NCBI GenBank assembly: GCA_022614965.1 | Contig: JAKEHO010000118.1 | Span: forward strand, 1-40,334 | Source: Gammaproteobacteria bacterium | Lineage (GTDB): Bacteria > Pseudomonadota > Gammaproteobacteria > JAKEHO01 | Length of the DNA stretch: 40,334 nt | Direction: 5' to 3' | Shown here: one piece after another, positions 25,859 to 35,100 of the stretch | How the letters are laid out: each line of letters opens with the position of its first letter | How positions within the stretch are numbered: position 1 is the stretch's first letter | Translations under genes and position numbers: made by a program | The notes under the pieces: generated by a model | Databases searched by the model: none | Told to the model about the DNA's origin: nothing | What the model saw: the letters and a program-made list of their open reading frames with translations, nothing else

Positions 25859-27853
25859 ATGCGCGCGCTCACCCTGCTGTTTCTATTGGTGCTCACCGCC
25901 TTAGTCTACGCCCCGGGGCTCTCTGGCGGTTTCGCCTTTGATGATGAACCCAACATTCTGATGAATGAGCGTCTTGCCGTTGAGGGGTGGTCTCTAGAGG
26001 GACTTAAGGAGGCGAGCCTCTCGGGTTACGCCGGCCCATTCAAGCGCCCGATCAGCATGTTGAGTTTTGCGCTCAACCACGTTCTGGGGGGATTTAACCC
26101 CTTTTACTTCAAGCTGACGAATCTCTTCATCCACCTTGTCAATGGGGTGCTGATCTATGCTCTGGTGTGTCTCCTGCTGCGCGCCTATCGCCACATCACC
26201 GCCCGCCCTTTAGCTCGCGAGACGATTGGGTGGTTGGCGCTTGGTGTTACTGGCGCCTGGTTGTTGCATCCGTTGAACCTGACCGCTGTGCTCTATGTGG
26301 TGCAGCGGATGACGAGCCTTTCGGCCTCATTTATTCTGCTCGGCCTTTTGTGTTATCTCACCGGACGCTTGCGCCAGTTGGTGGGGAAGCCAGGTGCGCT
26401 GTGGCTATTTTTGGGCACGGCCTCATTTGGCGGCCTTGCCATCCTTTCCAAGGAGTCCGGTGCCCTCTTGCCGCTCTATGCCCTGGCCTGCGAGTCTGTT
26501 CTCCTTCGGTTTCAGGCACGCCGGCGCGAGGACAGCTACTGGATCGCGGCCTATTACGGGCTATTTTTGCTCGCGCCCTTTCTCATGGCAGCCACCTACC
26601 TGCTCACGCATCCAGAATGGCTCACCGAACGCTACCTCATTCACCCGTTTGACCCGGGGGGGCGCCTCTTAAGTGAAGCGCGGGTCTTGTGGTTCTACCT
26701 TGCGATGGTGCTTGTACCAAACCCGGTTGCACTCGGGCTCTTTCATGACGATATCGCGATCTCCACCGGGCTCTTCTCGCCCCCGTCCACACTCTGGGCA
26801 GTGCTTGGCCTCCTGTTGCTTGGTGTGCTGGGGTGGAAGGTGCGCCGCCGTGCGACACTTGTGGCATTTGCCGTTTTTTGGTTTCTTGCTGGCCACAGCC
26901 TGGAGTCGACGGTCATCCCGTTGGAGTTGGTGCACGAACACCGGAATTATCTTCCGGCCCTCGGACCCCTGATTGCGTTTTTCTATTATGTCTTCTTGCC
27001 GCCGGGGCATGCGACGTATCATCGTGCCATTAGATTCGCCGGCGTCGCGCTGATCGGGCTATATGCCTTTGTGACGCTCATCCGCGCCGACCAGTGGCGC
27101 CATCCGGTAACCCAGACGGCTGTCGAGGTAGCTCATCACCCGGATTCTCCCCGTGCCCAGTATGAGCTAGGAAGGATCTACTTCATACTTTTTAGTCGTG
27201 AGCGAAACCCTGAATACAGCAAACGGGCAAGGGAACATTTCCATAAGGCGATAGCGCTGGATGACAACCGCAACAAGCCGCTGTTTGCCTTGATCCAACT
27301 TGCCTATCTTAACAACAGTGAACCGGATCCAGAATTGCTCGCCTTGCTACGAGAGCGGCTTCGAGACAAGCCTTATCAGGTTGGCGAGGTCATCGACCTC
27401 AAGTTTTTAGTTGAATGTCAAAGGAGCGGGCGCTGCAAGCTAGGGCATGATGAGGTGATTGCGATATTCCATGCGGCACTGGCTAATCCGACCGTCAGTC
27501 CCGCGACCGAGGCCCTGCTGCTGACATGGCTCGGGGCCTACTACGCTAATGTGATGGGGGATTTAGCGCGTGCTGAAACTGTGCTCTCTGACATCGTGGC
27601 GATGGAGCCCAGCGTCGTACGCTATCGACTTAATCTTGTGCAGCTCTTCATCGCCACCGGTCAGTTTGCGAAAGCGGAGGGCGAACTCCTGCAGTCCGAG
27701 TCCTTGGATCGCTTGGGCGCGCACCGCACCATGATCCTAAACCACGCGAGGATGCTGCAGGATGCCATGACAAGGGCTAAGGCCAGCGCCAGCGGTGAGG
27801 CCGCAAAAGCCAGGCACCCGGACACCTCCCAGATCATGGAAACCTTAGATTAG
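25859..27853 (+). CDS. GT-C/TMTC-like polytopic membrane protein with C-terminal helical repeats, copy A
   Basis: The product is 664 aa. About ten hydrophobic segments occupy residues 1-410, and a soluble TPR-like part fills the rest. The first outer loop has the acidic motif F27-D28-D29-E30, placed like the DD/DE motif of GT-C glycosyltransferases. The order of further motifs matches eukaryotic TMTC O-mannosyltransferases: KRPISMLSFALNH, LLHPLNLTAVLYVVQRM, ILSKESGALLP, and HEHRNYLPALG. Such enzymes use polyprenyl-phosphate sugars outside the membrane. The gene follows pilA, so pilin glycosylation is the leading idea, but substrate and sugar are unknown. ATG 25859 is preceded directly by an in-frame GTG at 25856; no ribosome site is clear for either. 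Confidence 0.75.
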   Translation: MRALTLLFLLVLTALVYAPGLSGGFAFDDEPNILMNERLAVEGWSLEGLKEASLSGYAGPFKRPISMLSFALNHVLGGFNPFYFKLTNLFIHLVNGVLIYALVCLLLRAYRHITARPLARETIGWLALGVTGAWLLHPLNLTAVLYVVQRMTSLSASFILLGLLCYLTGRLRQLVGKPGALWLFLGTASFGGLAILSKESGALLPLYALACESVLLRFQARRREDSYWIAAYYGLFLLAPFLMAATYLLTHPEWLTERYLIHPFDPGGRLLSEARVLWFYLAMVLVPNPVALGLFHDDIAISTGLFSPPSTLWAVLGLLLLGVLGWKVRRRATLVAFAVFWFLAGHSLESTVIPLELVHEHRNYLPALGPLIAFFYYVFLPPGHATYHRAIRFAGVALIGLYAFVTLIRADQWRHPVTQTAVEVAHHPDSPRAQYELGRIYFILFSRERNPEYSKRAREHFHKAIALDDNRNKPLFALIQLAYLNNSEPDPELLALLRERLRDKPYQVGEVIDLKFLVECQRSGRCKLGHDEVIAIFHAALANPTVSPATEALLLTWLGAYYANVMGDLARAETVLSDIVAMEPSVVRYRLNLVQLFIATGQFAKAEGELLQSESLDRLGAHRTMILNHARMLQDAMTRAKASASGEAAKARHPDTSQIMETLD

Positions 27854-29763
27854 TGCAAAGGCCTGACTGGAATGTGTTGGCGGGGGCGGCCTTCATGCTG
27901 TCCTTGCTGATCTGCCTAGGGGCCTATTGGAAGGGGCTACAAGGCCCCTTAGTGCTGGATGATGTCCCCCACCTTGCACCCCTCTACAGTGGCAAGCTGA
28001 CCCGCGAAAACTGGGCTGCCTATCTCTTCGATAGCAGCGGGCCCCTGAAGCGACCGGTGGCCATGGCGACCTTCCTCTTGAATGCCATGACGAGTGGCGA
28101 TGCAATCCCTCGCTGGAAGCACACGAATCTCATGATCCATCTGTTGACGGGGCTTGTGGTCTTCTGGTTATCAGCCTGTCTTTTTTCTGTTCGAGAGGGC
28201 CGTGACGATGCGCCCCATTGGCTCGCCGGGGCAGCCGTAAGCACTATGTGGTTGCTCCATCCCCTGCACGTCAGTACTGTCCTCTACACTGTGCAACGCA
28301 TGACTGAATTGTCGGCGTTGTTTACCTTTGCTGGCTTGCTAAGTTATGTGTTGGGCCGAAAAGCCCAGATCGCGGGACGACCGGGTGGATTGCCGATTAC
28401 CTTGGCATTCTTCGTTTTTGCGCCGCTGGCTGTTTTTAGCAAGGAAAATGCGGTGTTGTTTCCTTGTTACCTGATCCTGCTCGAAGTCTTCCTGTTCCGA
28501 TTTAAAATCCTTCAACCAACATCGTTCCTTAACAAGACGACCCTTGCCGTTGTTCTTGCTGCCCCTGTCACAGTTGCCGGCCTTTATCTCGCGTTGAACC
28601 TCGATGATCTTGTGCTACGAGGCTATGTAATGCGGGAATTTACGCTGACTGAGCGTCTGCTCACTGAATTGCGAGTGCTCGTGATCTACCTTTATCAGTT
28701 GCTTATTCCATTACAACAAAACATGGGGTTCGTGCACGATGACATTGTGCTATCGAAAGGTTGGTTGACACCACCGACGACCCTGCTGTCGTTAATTACG
28801 ATCATAGGGCTTGTGTGGTTCGCATGGGTCATGAGGAGACGGAATCCGTTAGTAAGCTTCGGTATCATGTTCTTTTTCTGCGCCCATCTATTAGAGTCCA
28901 CAATCCTGCCGCTCGAGATTATGTTCGAACATCGCAACTATCTGCCCTCGTACGGGTTCTTGGTTGCGGTAGTCGCGCTCGTTATGCAATTTGGGATCAA
29001 TCGGCGAGCCGCGTCCGCTCTTGCCGTACTCACGGTCGCAGTACTTGCTTTTGTGACGCTGCTTAGAGCGACCACGTGGGCATCTGAGGGGACGTTGTAC
29101 ACCGAGATGATGAGGGTGCACCCTCGATCGCAGAGGCTGGCAACAGTCTTGGCCAGACTCCTCACGGACGCGGCTCGATACAGCGAGGCGAAGGTCGTAC
29201 TGGCGCCGCATCATAGTCCAGGTGCAAGGCTGCAGGGTGTATATATCGCGTGTCGTGAGGCGGGCGCCCTCACGGAAGGCGTCCTACTCGGATTGCGCGA
29301 TAAATTAAATCCGCCCATTGACAACTACGCCGTGATTGGACTCATTGATCTGGCCAACTTGGGTTTAGACGGCAAGTGCGAATTCCCACCGGACGAGTAT
29401 CTGGCCCTATTAACCAAAGCGCTTGCGTTGCCGATACAAGGTAAGAGCAACCGTCTTAAGTTGCTTGTGTACAAGGCCCACTATCTCTGGTTGCTAAAGC
29501 GACCCAATGAGGCAATTGCGACGCTCGATGAAGGGCATAAGCTTGTCACGGACGACCCGATCCCACTGTTCTTGGCGAGTGAATGGCTAATTGAGCTCGG
29601 CGATACTGAACGCGCGAGTGCTTATTACGCAAGGGCTACGGCGGTTTCTCGGAACTCCTTGATGGACTACACACCGTTTATGGAGAGGATAGGCAAGCGC
29701 ATAGCTGAGGCGCGCGGCGGGTCGAATGCGGGTGCGGTGTTGCAAGAGAGTTCTGGTAATTAA
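27853..29763 (+). CDS. GT-C/TMTC-like polytopic membrane protein with C-terminal helical repeats, copy B
   Basis: The product is 636 aa and is a diverged paralogue of the gene before it. Shared blocks are the outer-loop acidic pair L35-D36-D37, GPLKRPVAMATFLLN, LLHPLHVSTVLYTVQRMTELSA, VFSKENAVLFP, GFVHDDIVLSKG, LESTILPLEIMFEHRNYLPSYG, and a C-terminal helical part (RPNEAIATLDEGHKL and so on). Its GTG start shares one base with the TAG of copy A, so the pair is translated as a unit. The two could form a heterodimer or attach different sugars. The third acidic residue of copy A (E30) is V38 here, so the active sites may differ. Confidence 0.75.
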   Translation: MQRPDWNVLAGAAFMLSLLICLGAYWKGLQGPLVLDDVPHLAPLYSGKLTRENWAAYLFDSSGPLKRPVAMATFLLNAMTSGDAIPRWKHTNLMIHLLTGLVVFWLSACLFSVREGRDDAPHWLAGAAVSTMWLLHPLHVSTVLYTVQRMTELSALFTFAGLLSYVLGRKAQIAGRPGGLPITLAFFVFAPLAVFSKENAVLFPCYLILLEVFLFRFKILQPTSFLNKTTLAVVLAAPVTVAGLYLALNLDDLVLRGYVMREFTLTERLLTELRVLVIYLYQLLIPLQQNMGFVHDDIVLSKGWLTPPTTLLSLITIIGLVWFAWVMRRRNPLVSFGIMFFFCAHLLESTILPLEIMFEHRNYLPSYGFLVAVVALVMQFGINRRAASALAVLTVAVLAFVTLLRATTWASEGTLYTEMMRVHPRSQRLATVLARLLTDAARYSEAKVVLAPHHSPGARLQGVYIACREAGALTEGVLLGLRDKLNPPIDNYAVIGLIDLANLGLDGKCEFPPDEYLALLTKALALPIQGKSNRLKLLVYKAHYLWLLKRPNEAIATLDEGHKLVTDDPIPLFLASEWLIELGDTERASAYYARATAVSRNSLMDYTPFMERIGKRIAEARGGSNAGAVLQESSGN

Positions 29764-29842
29764 TCATACATCTATTGATGTTCTTCCCTGATGTGATAAG
29801 TTCACGTTTGTGTAGACGTCATGGTTAGGTATTGATTCTTGC

Positions 29843-30703
29843 ATGACGAGAAAAGTCAGCATCATACTCCCAGCTCGCAATGAAGCGGCAGGTCTCGCAC
29901 AGCTACTGCCGGAGCTATCGAACAAATACCCTGATGCGGAAATCATTGTGGTCGATGATGGATCGACCGACGATACAACAGCTTTATGCCAGCAGCATCA
30001 TGTTCGCTTGCTTCGCCAAATGTACGGGATGGGCAACGGCGCTGCCATTAAGTCCGGAGCCAGGAGCGCGCGTGGGGATGTCTTGGTATTCATGGATGCG
30101 GATGGTCAACATGACCCTGGGGATATAGAAAGGTTATTAGCAAAACTGGACGAGGGCTTTGATATGGTCGTGGGGGCGCGCGACCGGGTATCGCACGCTA
30201 ACCTTGGCCGCTGGTGGGCAAACGCGCTGTATAATCGGTTTGCTAGCTGGATCGTTGGCCACGCTATTTCCGATCTCACATCCGGTTTCAGAGTCGCTGT
30301 TGCGGATAAGTTTAAAGAGTTGCTTCATCTTCTCCCGAACGGCTTTTCCTATCCGACGTCAATCACCATGGCATTCTTTCGAGCGGGATACTTTGTGACC
30401 TACGTGCCGGTGCAGACGAGGCAGCGTCTGGGGACCAGTCATATACGGCCACTTCGGGATGGGATCCGGTTCCTGATTATCATCTTTAAGATTGGTACTC
30501 TTTACGCGCCGTTAAAAATATTCTTGCCTGTTAGCTTTGCTTTCTTCCTAACAGGTAGTGCGTACTATGCATACACATACATGGCTTACTCCCGGTTCAC
30601 TAATATGAGCGCATTACTGTTTATTATTGCGGTTATCGTTTTCCTTATTGGTTTGATATCTGAGCAGGTTACAACGCTTGTATACGGCCAAAAGGTAAAA
30701 TAA
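29843..30703 (+). CDS. GT2 glycosyltransferase, polyprenyl-phosphate sugar synthase-like
   Basis: The product is 286 aa. The GT-A domain (1 to about 215) has SIILPARNEAAGL, the nucleotide-site VVDDGSTDDT, and the metal-binding DADGQHDP. The mid-section GARDRVSHANLGRWWANALYN and LTSGFRV resembles DPM1/GtrB-type enzymes. Two membrane helices follow at about 225-280. Such proteins load a sugar from a nucleotide donor onto undecaprenyl phosphate on the inner face of the membrane. That product is the donor expected by the two GT-C-like proteins upstream. It begins 79 bases after them on the same strand, and codon use becomes visibly more AT-rich here. Confidence 0.85.
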   Translation: MTRKVSIILPARNEAAGLAQLLPELSNKYPDAEIIVVDDGSTDDTTALCQQHHVRLLRQMYGMGNGAAIKSGARSARGDVLVFMDADGQHDPGDIERLLAKLDEGFDMVVGARDRVSHANLGRWWANALYNRFASWIVGHAISDLTSGFRVAVADKFKELLHLLPNGFSYPTSITMAFFRAGYFVTYVPVQTRQRLGTSHIRPLRDGIRFLIIIFKIGTLYAPLKIFLPVSFAFFLTGSAYYAYTYMAYSRFTNMSALLFIIAVIVFLIGLISEQVTTLVYGQKVK

Positions 30704-30712
30704 AGAACTGGC

Positions 30713-31438
30713 ATGGATCTTTCCTTGATACGGAGATGGCTGAATCCCCTTCAACGTACTCCCCTTCATCCTCAGTGGTTAATCTTTCGCAGGCAGCAAA
30801 CAAACTTGGTCGAAGTGGCGCAGTTGGTCGGTGGCGTGGTTCTTGATATCGGATGCGCTGCCAAGCCACTGAAAAAATACCTTCCCTCGCACGTGAGGTA
30901 TTTTGGTCTTGATTACTATCAAACCGCGGTGGAATGGTACCGTTCAACGCCTGATCTATTTGCGGATGCCCAGGCGTTGCCATTGAGGGATGTCAGCGTT
31001 GACTGTGTCGTGCTACTTGATGTCCTTGAGCACCTGCCGAGGCCGGAAGTGTGTATGCGTGAGATTAGACGGGTACTTAGGCCTGGCGGCAAACTGGTTC
31101 TTCAGGTGCCATTCATTTATCCGATACATGATGCACCGCTGGATTTTTACCGGTGGACTCGTTTTGGGCTAGAGGCACTTGCTGAGGGCGCCGGGTTTTG
31201 TATCGAGGATGAGGTAGCGTTTGGGCAACCGCTCGAATCGGCGTGTTTATTGGTCAACATTGCGCTGAGTAAGACGGTCATCAACTGGATTCACAGAAGG
31301 CATGTAGCTGCGATATTCATATTGCTTCTTCCGTTCTTGATCTTTTTCAGTAATGTAGTTTCATGGGCTGCTGCGAAGTTAGCTCCTAAGGATACGATGA
31401 TGCCATTTGGCTATCGCCTCATCCTGGTAAAGAAATAA
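30713..31438 (+). CDS. Class I SAM-dependent methyltransferase with C-terminal membrane segment
   Basis: The product is 241 aa. Motif I is VVLDIGCAAKPLKKYL, followed by YFGLDYY and DAQALPLRDVSVDCVVLLDVLEHLPRP, then the post-motif LRPGGKLVLQVPF and the segment YPIHDAPLDFYRWT. This is the Methyltransf_11 type, often found in polysaccharide clusters. A hydrophobic stretch at about 200-225 (AAIFILLLPFLIFFSNVVSW) should hold it to the membrane. It starts ten bases after the GT2 gene and ends four bases before the next glycosyltransferase, so it is within one operon. A methyl group on a sugar or on a lipid-linked intermediate is the natural guess. Confidence 0.82.
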   Translation: MDLSLIRRWLNPLQRTPLHPQWLIFRRQQTNLVEVAQLVGGVVLDIGCAAKPLKKYLPSHVRYFGLDYYQTAVEWYRSTPDLFADAQALPLRDVSVDCVVLLDVLEHLPRPEVCMREIRRVLRPGGKLVLQVPFIYPIHDAPLDFYRWTRFGLEALAEGAGFCIEDEVAFGQPLESACLLVNIALSKTVINWIHRRHVAAIFILLLPFLIFFSNVVSWAAAKLAPKDTMMPFGYRLILVKK

Positions 31439-31442
31439 ATAG

Positions 31443-32582
31443 ATGTCTCACATTGTCATTGTGACCACTTCATTTCCTGGAGGGCAGCCAGGAAGTGAGG
31501 CAGCGGGATCTTTCGTGAGTGATCTTGCAGAGGAATTAGCCAGGTATGCACGGGTGACTGTCCTAGCTCCAGGACTAAGGGAAGATGTTGAGGGGGGCCC
31601 TGATTACTCGATTCGGCGCTTTAGGGCGCCTTATCTTCCCTTGTCCCTCTTGCACCCAATGAATTTGACGCATTGGCCGAAAATCCTGCAGGTACTGCGA
31701 TTAGGCAAGGCTGCGCTCTTTGACGTTGTCGAGCGCCATGCCATTGATCATATCTTCGCGCTCTGGGCGTTGCCCTCGGGTTACTGGGCGAGGCAGGTGT
31801 TTCAGACTCGCGGGATCCCATACAGCGTATGGGTTCTCGGCAGTGATATGTGGTCCTTAAGCACTATTCCTGTGGTTCGAACCCTGTTACGCACTGTCCT
31901 TCGGGAGAGTCGCCACCGATTTGCCGATGGACGCGGCTTGGCACGCGACGTGGAGGCCTTGGCGGGGTGTGCCTGTGAATTCCTGCCGAGTGCACGGCGC
32001 TTGGCCAGGGTGGATCGCAAGGTGCTTTCGGCTTGCCCACCATACAAACTGGCATTTCTTGGCCGTATGCATCCGAACAAGGGCATTGATCTCCTATTTG
32101 AAGCGTTGGGAAGGCTCGAAGACGAGGACTGGACAAAGATCTCTGGGATCAAAGTCGGAGGAGGTGGTCCCCTTGAGGGCAAGGTTAGAGGCGATGGACT
32201 GACACTACAGCGATCAGGAAGACCGATCACCTTTTGCGGGTACCTTGACAAATCAAAGGCGCAGGAACTCATCACCTGGGCCGATTGGTTGTTGTTGCCG
32301 TCACGGATTGAAAGCATCCCGCTGGTATTTTCCGACGCCATGATGTGCCAATGTCCGGTGATTTCAACGCCAGTCGGCGATCTGCCGTCGTTGATCGATG
32401 ACTATCAGGTTGGGATCTATTCTAGCCTTGTAACCCCAGAGTCCTATGTTGGGGCCATACGCAGGGCGCTGCGACGGAGTCCTATCGAGTACAACGATGG
32501 TATGAGAGCGGCTGCCCGGCAGTTTGACCTGTCGCTGATTGCAGCACGGCTCGTGGCGCAATTGCTGAAGGTGCCAGGGTGA
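31443..32582 (+). CDS. GT4-family glycosyltransferase
   Basis: The product is 379 aa with a GT-B fold. The N-terminal half has VTTSFPGGQPGSEAAGSFVSDLA with the usual glycine-rich loop; WALPSGYWAR and SVWVLGSDMW follow. The C-terminal donor half has LAFLGRMHPNKGIDLLFEAL, VGGGGPLEG, ITFCGYLDK, and the E-x7-E region LLLPSRIESIPLVFSDAMMCQCPVI, written here in two parts as SRIESIPLVFSDAM and CPVISTPVG. These are marks of retaining GT4 enzymes acting in the cytoplasm. The sugar cannot be told. It closes a tight run with the GT2 and methyltransferase genes. Confidence 0.85.
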   Translation: MSHIVIVTTSFPGGQPGSEAAGSFVSDLAEELARYARVTVLAPGLREDVEGGPDYSIRRFRAPYLPLSLLHPMNLTHWPKILQVLRLGKAALFDVVERHAIDHIFALWALPSGYWARQVFQTRGIPYSVWVLGSDMWSLSTIPVVRTLLRTVLRESRHRFADGRGLARDVEALAGCACEFLPSARRLARVDRKVLSACPPYKLAFLGRMHPNKGIDLLFEALGRLEDEDWTKISGIKVGGGGPLEGKVRGDGLTLQRSGRPITFCGYLDKSKAQELITWADWLLLPSRIESIPLVFSDAMMCQCPVISTPVGDLPSLIDDYQVGIYSSLVTPESYVGAIRRALRRSPIEYNDGMRAAARQFDLSLIAARLVAQLLKVPG

Positions 32583-32701
32583 GGCGCGCAGCCTTAGATA
32601 CCCTGGGGCCGTTTCGATGGAGACTGGCTGTTGCTTCGAGCAAGGAACCTGGGATTGATGTGTGCGCTGAATAGAACCTTGTAACTACCAGCCTTCCTCC
32701 G

Positions 32702-33661
32702 ATGTCGGATCCCGCAGCAGCACCACCAACCCGATGGATGTCGCTTATTGCATCCACCAACAGTGTCTTCGCCGACCTCGCGTGGCAGGGGGTGTTGGAG
32801 AAGGCCTTTCGCGCGAAGCCGTTGTATTTCCTCGACCCCGATCAACAGGATGGCTTTGTGGTACAGGTGTTTCCGAAAGGGCCTTTTCGGGTCGGCTACA
32901 TCGGTTTCCCAATCGGCGGGACGGTTAGGGGTGCTTCCATTGGCCCCGACCGGCTCGAACGTGTACGGCGAGCAAGTCGATACCATAAGATCCATACGCT
33001 AAGGCTTAGGGCCTCTGCCTTCAGATCCGAAGAAGACCTCGCAATCGATGCCGTGCAAGAGCTAGAGACGGCGGTTCTCGATTTGCAACGCTATGAGCCC
33101 GAAGCGATTGCGAAGGTGAAGCGGGATATAAACCGTGCGAGACGGTTTCACGTCATGGTGCACGAGAGATCCGATGAAGATCTAGCGCCGCTGTTATATC
33201 GATTGTATGCAAGCACCATTAGCAGACATCAAGGGATTGTCAAATACAATCTCACCTATTTCAGCGAGCTTATCGGTCTTACACGTGTTGACCCCAGAGC
33301 CCAGATACTTATTGCCACGGTACATGGTCACGTTGCAGGTTATTTAGTTCTTGTGATGGAACGTGACACAGCCTATTACTTACACGGTGCTGTCGAGGAG
33401 GATTACAAGTCTTATGGCGTCATGGATATGCTTGTCTACGAGGCGATTGGGACATCGAAGCGGAGTGGCATGCAACTATTCAATATGATGATATCACCGG
33501 CTAATCAGGTCTCACTGGTTAGGTATAAGGAAAAGTGGGGCGGAACAACGCGATCGCATCTCTCCTATGAAATTGGCTTCAGTCCATTTTGGAACACAAT
33601 GCTGCAGCTTGCGACCCAATGCTATGGTCTTGTACATCGCTATTTCCCCCGGGTGCTCTAA
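32702..33661 (+). CDS. FemAB/GNAT-like acyl- or aminoacyl-transferase
   Basis: The product is 319 aa. The layout is that of the FemAB-like double GNAT fold seen in polysaccharide and peptidoglycan-bridge gene sets. The N-terminal half has GYIGFPIGGT. The basic segment AKVKRDINRARR sits where FemX-type proteins bind substrate. The second half has LLYRLYASTISRHQG, AGYLVLVMERDTAYYLHGAVEEDY and RYKEKWGG. Those blocks are typical of the Acetyltransf_6 group. It might N-acylate an amino sugar made by the DegT/RmlA/RmlB genes opposite, which is inference. A 119-base gap separates it from the GT4 gene; I see no clear promoter in that gap. It converges with the aminotransferase gene. Confidence 0.72.
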   Translation: MSDPAAAPPTRWMSLIASTNSVFADLAWQGVLEKAFRAKPLYFLDPDQQDGFVVQVFPKGPFRVGYIGFPIGGTVRGASIGPDRLERVRRASRYHKIHTLRLRASAFRSEEDLAIDAVQELETAVLDLQRYEPEAIAKVKRDINRARRFHVMVHERSDEDLAPLLYRLYASTISRHQGIVKYNLTYFSELIGLTRVDPRAQILIATVHGHVAGYLVLVMERDTAYYLHGAVEEDYKSYGVMDMLVYEAIGTSKRSGMQLFNMMISPANQVSLVRYKEKWGGTTRSHLSYEIGFSPFWNTMLQLATQCYGLVHRYFPRVL

Positions 33662-33731
33662 GGTAATGGGGGCCCCTATTGACATGTGAAACGTTGCGCC
33701 ACCTCTCTGGTTCAATCTGTCTATGCAGAGC

Positions 33732-33754
33732 AAGCGCTAACACGGTGTGCGCTT
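33732..33754. terminator. Candidate hairpin between convergent genes
   Basis: AAGCGC (33732-33737) pairs with GCGCTT (33749-33754). The stem continues with ACA and TGT around a CGG loop after a two-base bulge. It lies in the 242-base gap between the FemAB-like gene and the oppositely read aminotransferase gene. It could stop both transcripts, but neither side has a long T-run. The GGGGCCCC palindrome near 33668-33677 in the same gap is the only other structure I see; no gene is supported there. Confidence 0.35.
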
Positions 33755-33903
33755 TATCGTATGACTAGCTTGAGATCCTTCGTGAGCGGCCGGGGAAAAT
33801 TCGGCGCGTTATCTATCCACGTGAGGAGCTCACCAGTCCACGCATGGGTACGGCGTATAACGTGCTGGGAGGGATGTATCCAAAGGATATTTGCTATGAC
33901 GGA

Positions 33904-35100
33904 CTAGTTACAGAGCCTCCTAACAGCGCGGACCACATCCTCTACATCCGTATCCGTGAGCTTCGCCGAGAGCGGTAGACTGACTGTTTGCTGGCCAATG
34001 CGCATGGCATTGGGGTAATCCTCCGCTCGCCAGCCAAACGTCTGTCGGTAGTATGGATGTTCGGGTATGCTCAAATAATGCACCCCCACGCCAATGTTCT
34101 GCTGCGTCATCGCATCGAGAAAGGCGTCGCGGCTGATCCCCGCCGCCTCTTCGTCGATCAACAACGTGTAAAGATGATGTGCATGGCGTGTATCCGGTGC
34201 AGGCTCTGGGGGCCGGGAGACCGGTAATTGCCGGAACGCCTCCTGGTAGTGGTTCCAAACCACACGGCGCCGCTCCCAGTTTTCATCTACCCGCGCCAGC
34301 TGGTGGATCCCGATGGCAGCCTGTAGATCCATCATGTTGTATTTAAATCCGCATTCTTCAACCCGATAATGCTTATAACCTGAATCGCTGAACCGTTTCC
34401 AAGCGTCTTTACTCAGTCCATGGAGGGCAAGCGACTTGATGCGTTTGATGTCTGCTGTGTTACGCGCAATGACCATGCCACCTTCGCCAGTGACGACATT
34501 CTTTGTCACATAGAAACTGAAACAGCCGAAGTCACCGATGGTTCCTGCCTTACGGTCTCGGTACTCCGTTTCGATGGCGTGCGCGCAGTCTTCGATTACC
34601 AGCAGATTGTGACGCTCCGCAATTTCCATGATCGCCGCCATGTCACACGCTCGCCCGGCGAGGTGAACAGGAAGGATGGCCCGTGTTTTCGGGGAAATAT
34701 GCGCTTCGATCGCGTTAGGATCGATGTTCATGGTGTGCGCATTGACATCAGCTAATACGGGAGTTGCGCCAGCATGTATGATGGCATTGACAGTCGCACA
34801 AAAGGTCAGCGCTGTGGTGATTACCTCGTCTCCCGGCCCAAAATTAGCAGCGCGCAAGCTCAGATGCAGGGCAGCTGTACAGGAATTGAGTGCGGCGACG
34901 AAAGATGGGTCAACCTGTTTATATCGGGCAAAATCGCCTTCGAACCTAGCAACCTTTGGACCCGTACCCAACCACCCGGAGCACATCGTTGCAAGGACCT
35001 CATCGATTTCAGCCTGTTCAATTTGGGGCGAGCCAAAGACTAGGAAGTCACTGCGGACAGGCTCGAACTTGGAACGCTTCGGTTTGGTCTCGTCGTTCAA
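33904..35100 (-). CDS. DegT/DnrJ/EryC1 PLP-dependent sugar aminotransferase
   Basis: The product is 398 aa. Family features: VFGSPQIEQAEIDEVLATMCSGWLGTG in outline, ALNSCTAALHLSLRAA (phosphate site), ITTALTFCATVNAIIHAGATP, VIEDCAHAIET, and the PLP lysine in FSFYVTKNVVTGEGGMV. Such enzymes transfer an amino group from glutamate to a keto-sugar nucleotide. With RmlA and RmlB encoded just before it, the likely substrate is dTDP-4-keto-6-deoxyglucose, giving a dTDP-4-amino-4,6-dideoxyhexose; no ketoisomerase gene is seen for a 3-amino product. The start is TTG, overlapping the rmlA TGA by four bases (TTGA). The next in-frame ATG is inside the conserved region. Confidence 0.88.
   Translation of the reverse strand: MNDETKPKRSKFEPVRSDFLVFGSPQIEQAEIDEVLATMCSGWLGTGPKVARFEGDFARYKQVDPSFVAALNSCTAALHLSLRAANFGPGDEVITTALTFCATVNAIIHAGATPVLADVNAHTMNIDPNAIEAHISPKTRAILPVHLAGRACDMAAIMEIAERHNLLVIEDCAHAIETEYRDRKAGTIGDFGCFSFYVTKNVVTGEGGMVIARNTADIKRIKSLALHGLSKDAWKRFSDSGYKHYRVEECGFKYNMMDLQAAIGIHQLARVDENWERRRVVWNHYQEAFRQLPVSRPPEPAPDTRHAHHLYTLLIDEEAAGISRDAFLDAMTQQNIGVGVHYLSIPEHPYYRQTFGWRAEDYPNAMRIGQQTVSLPLSAKLTDTDVEDVVRAVRRLCN

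Noticed and set aside
33686..33907. A 73-codon open frame, and a second stop-free run in another frame, filling the gap between the FemAB-like and DegT genes
   Set aside because: No recognisable motif, no ribosome site, and the frames run into the 3' end of the opposite gene. It could be a worn gene remnant, but nothing supports that.
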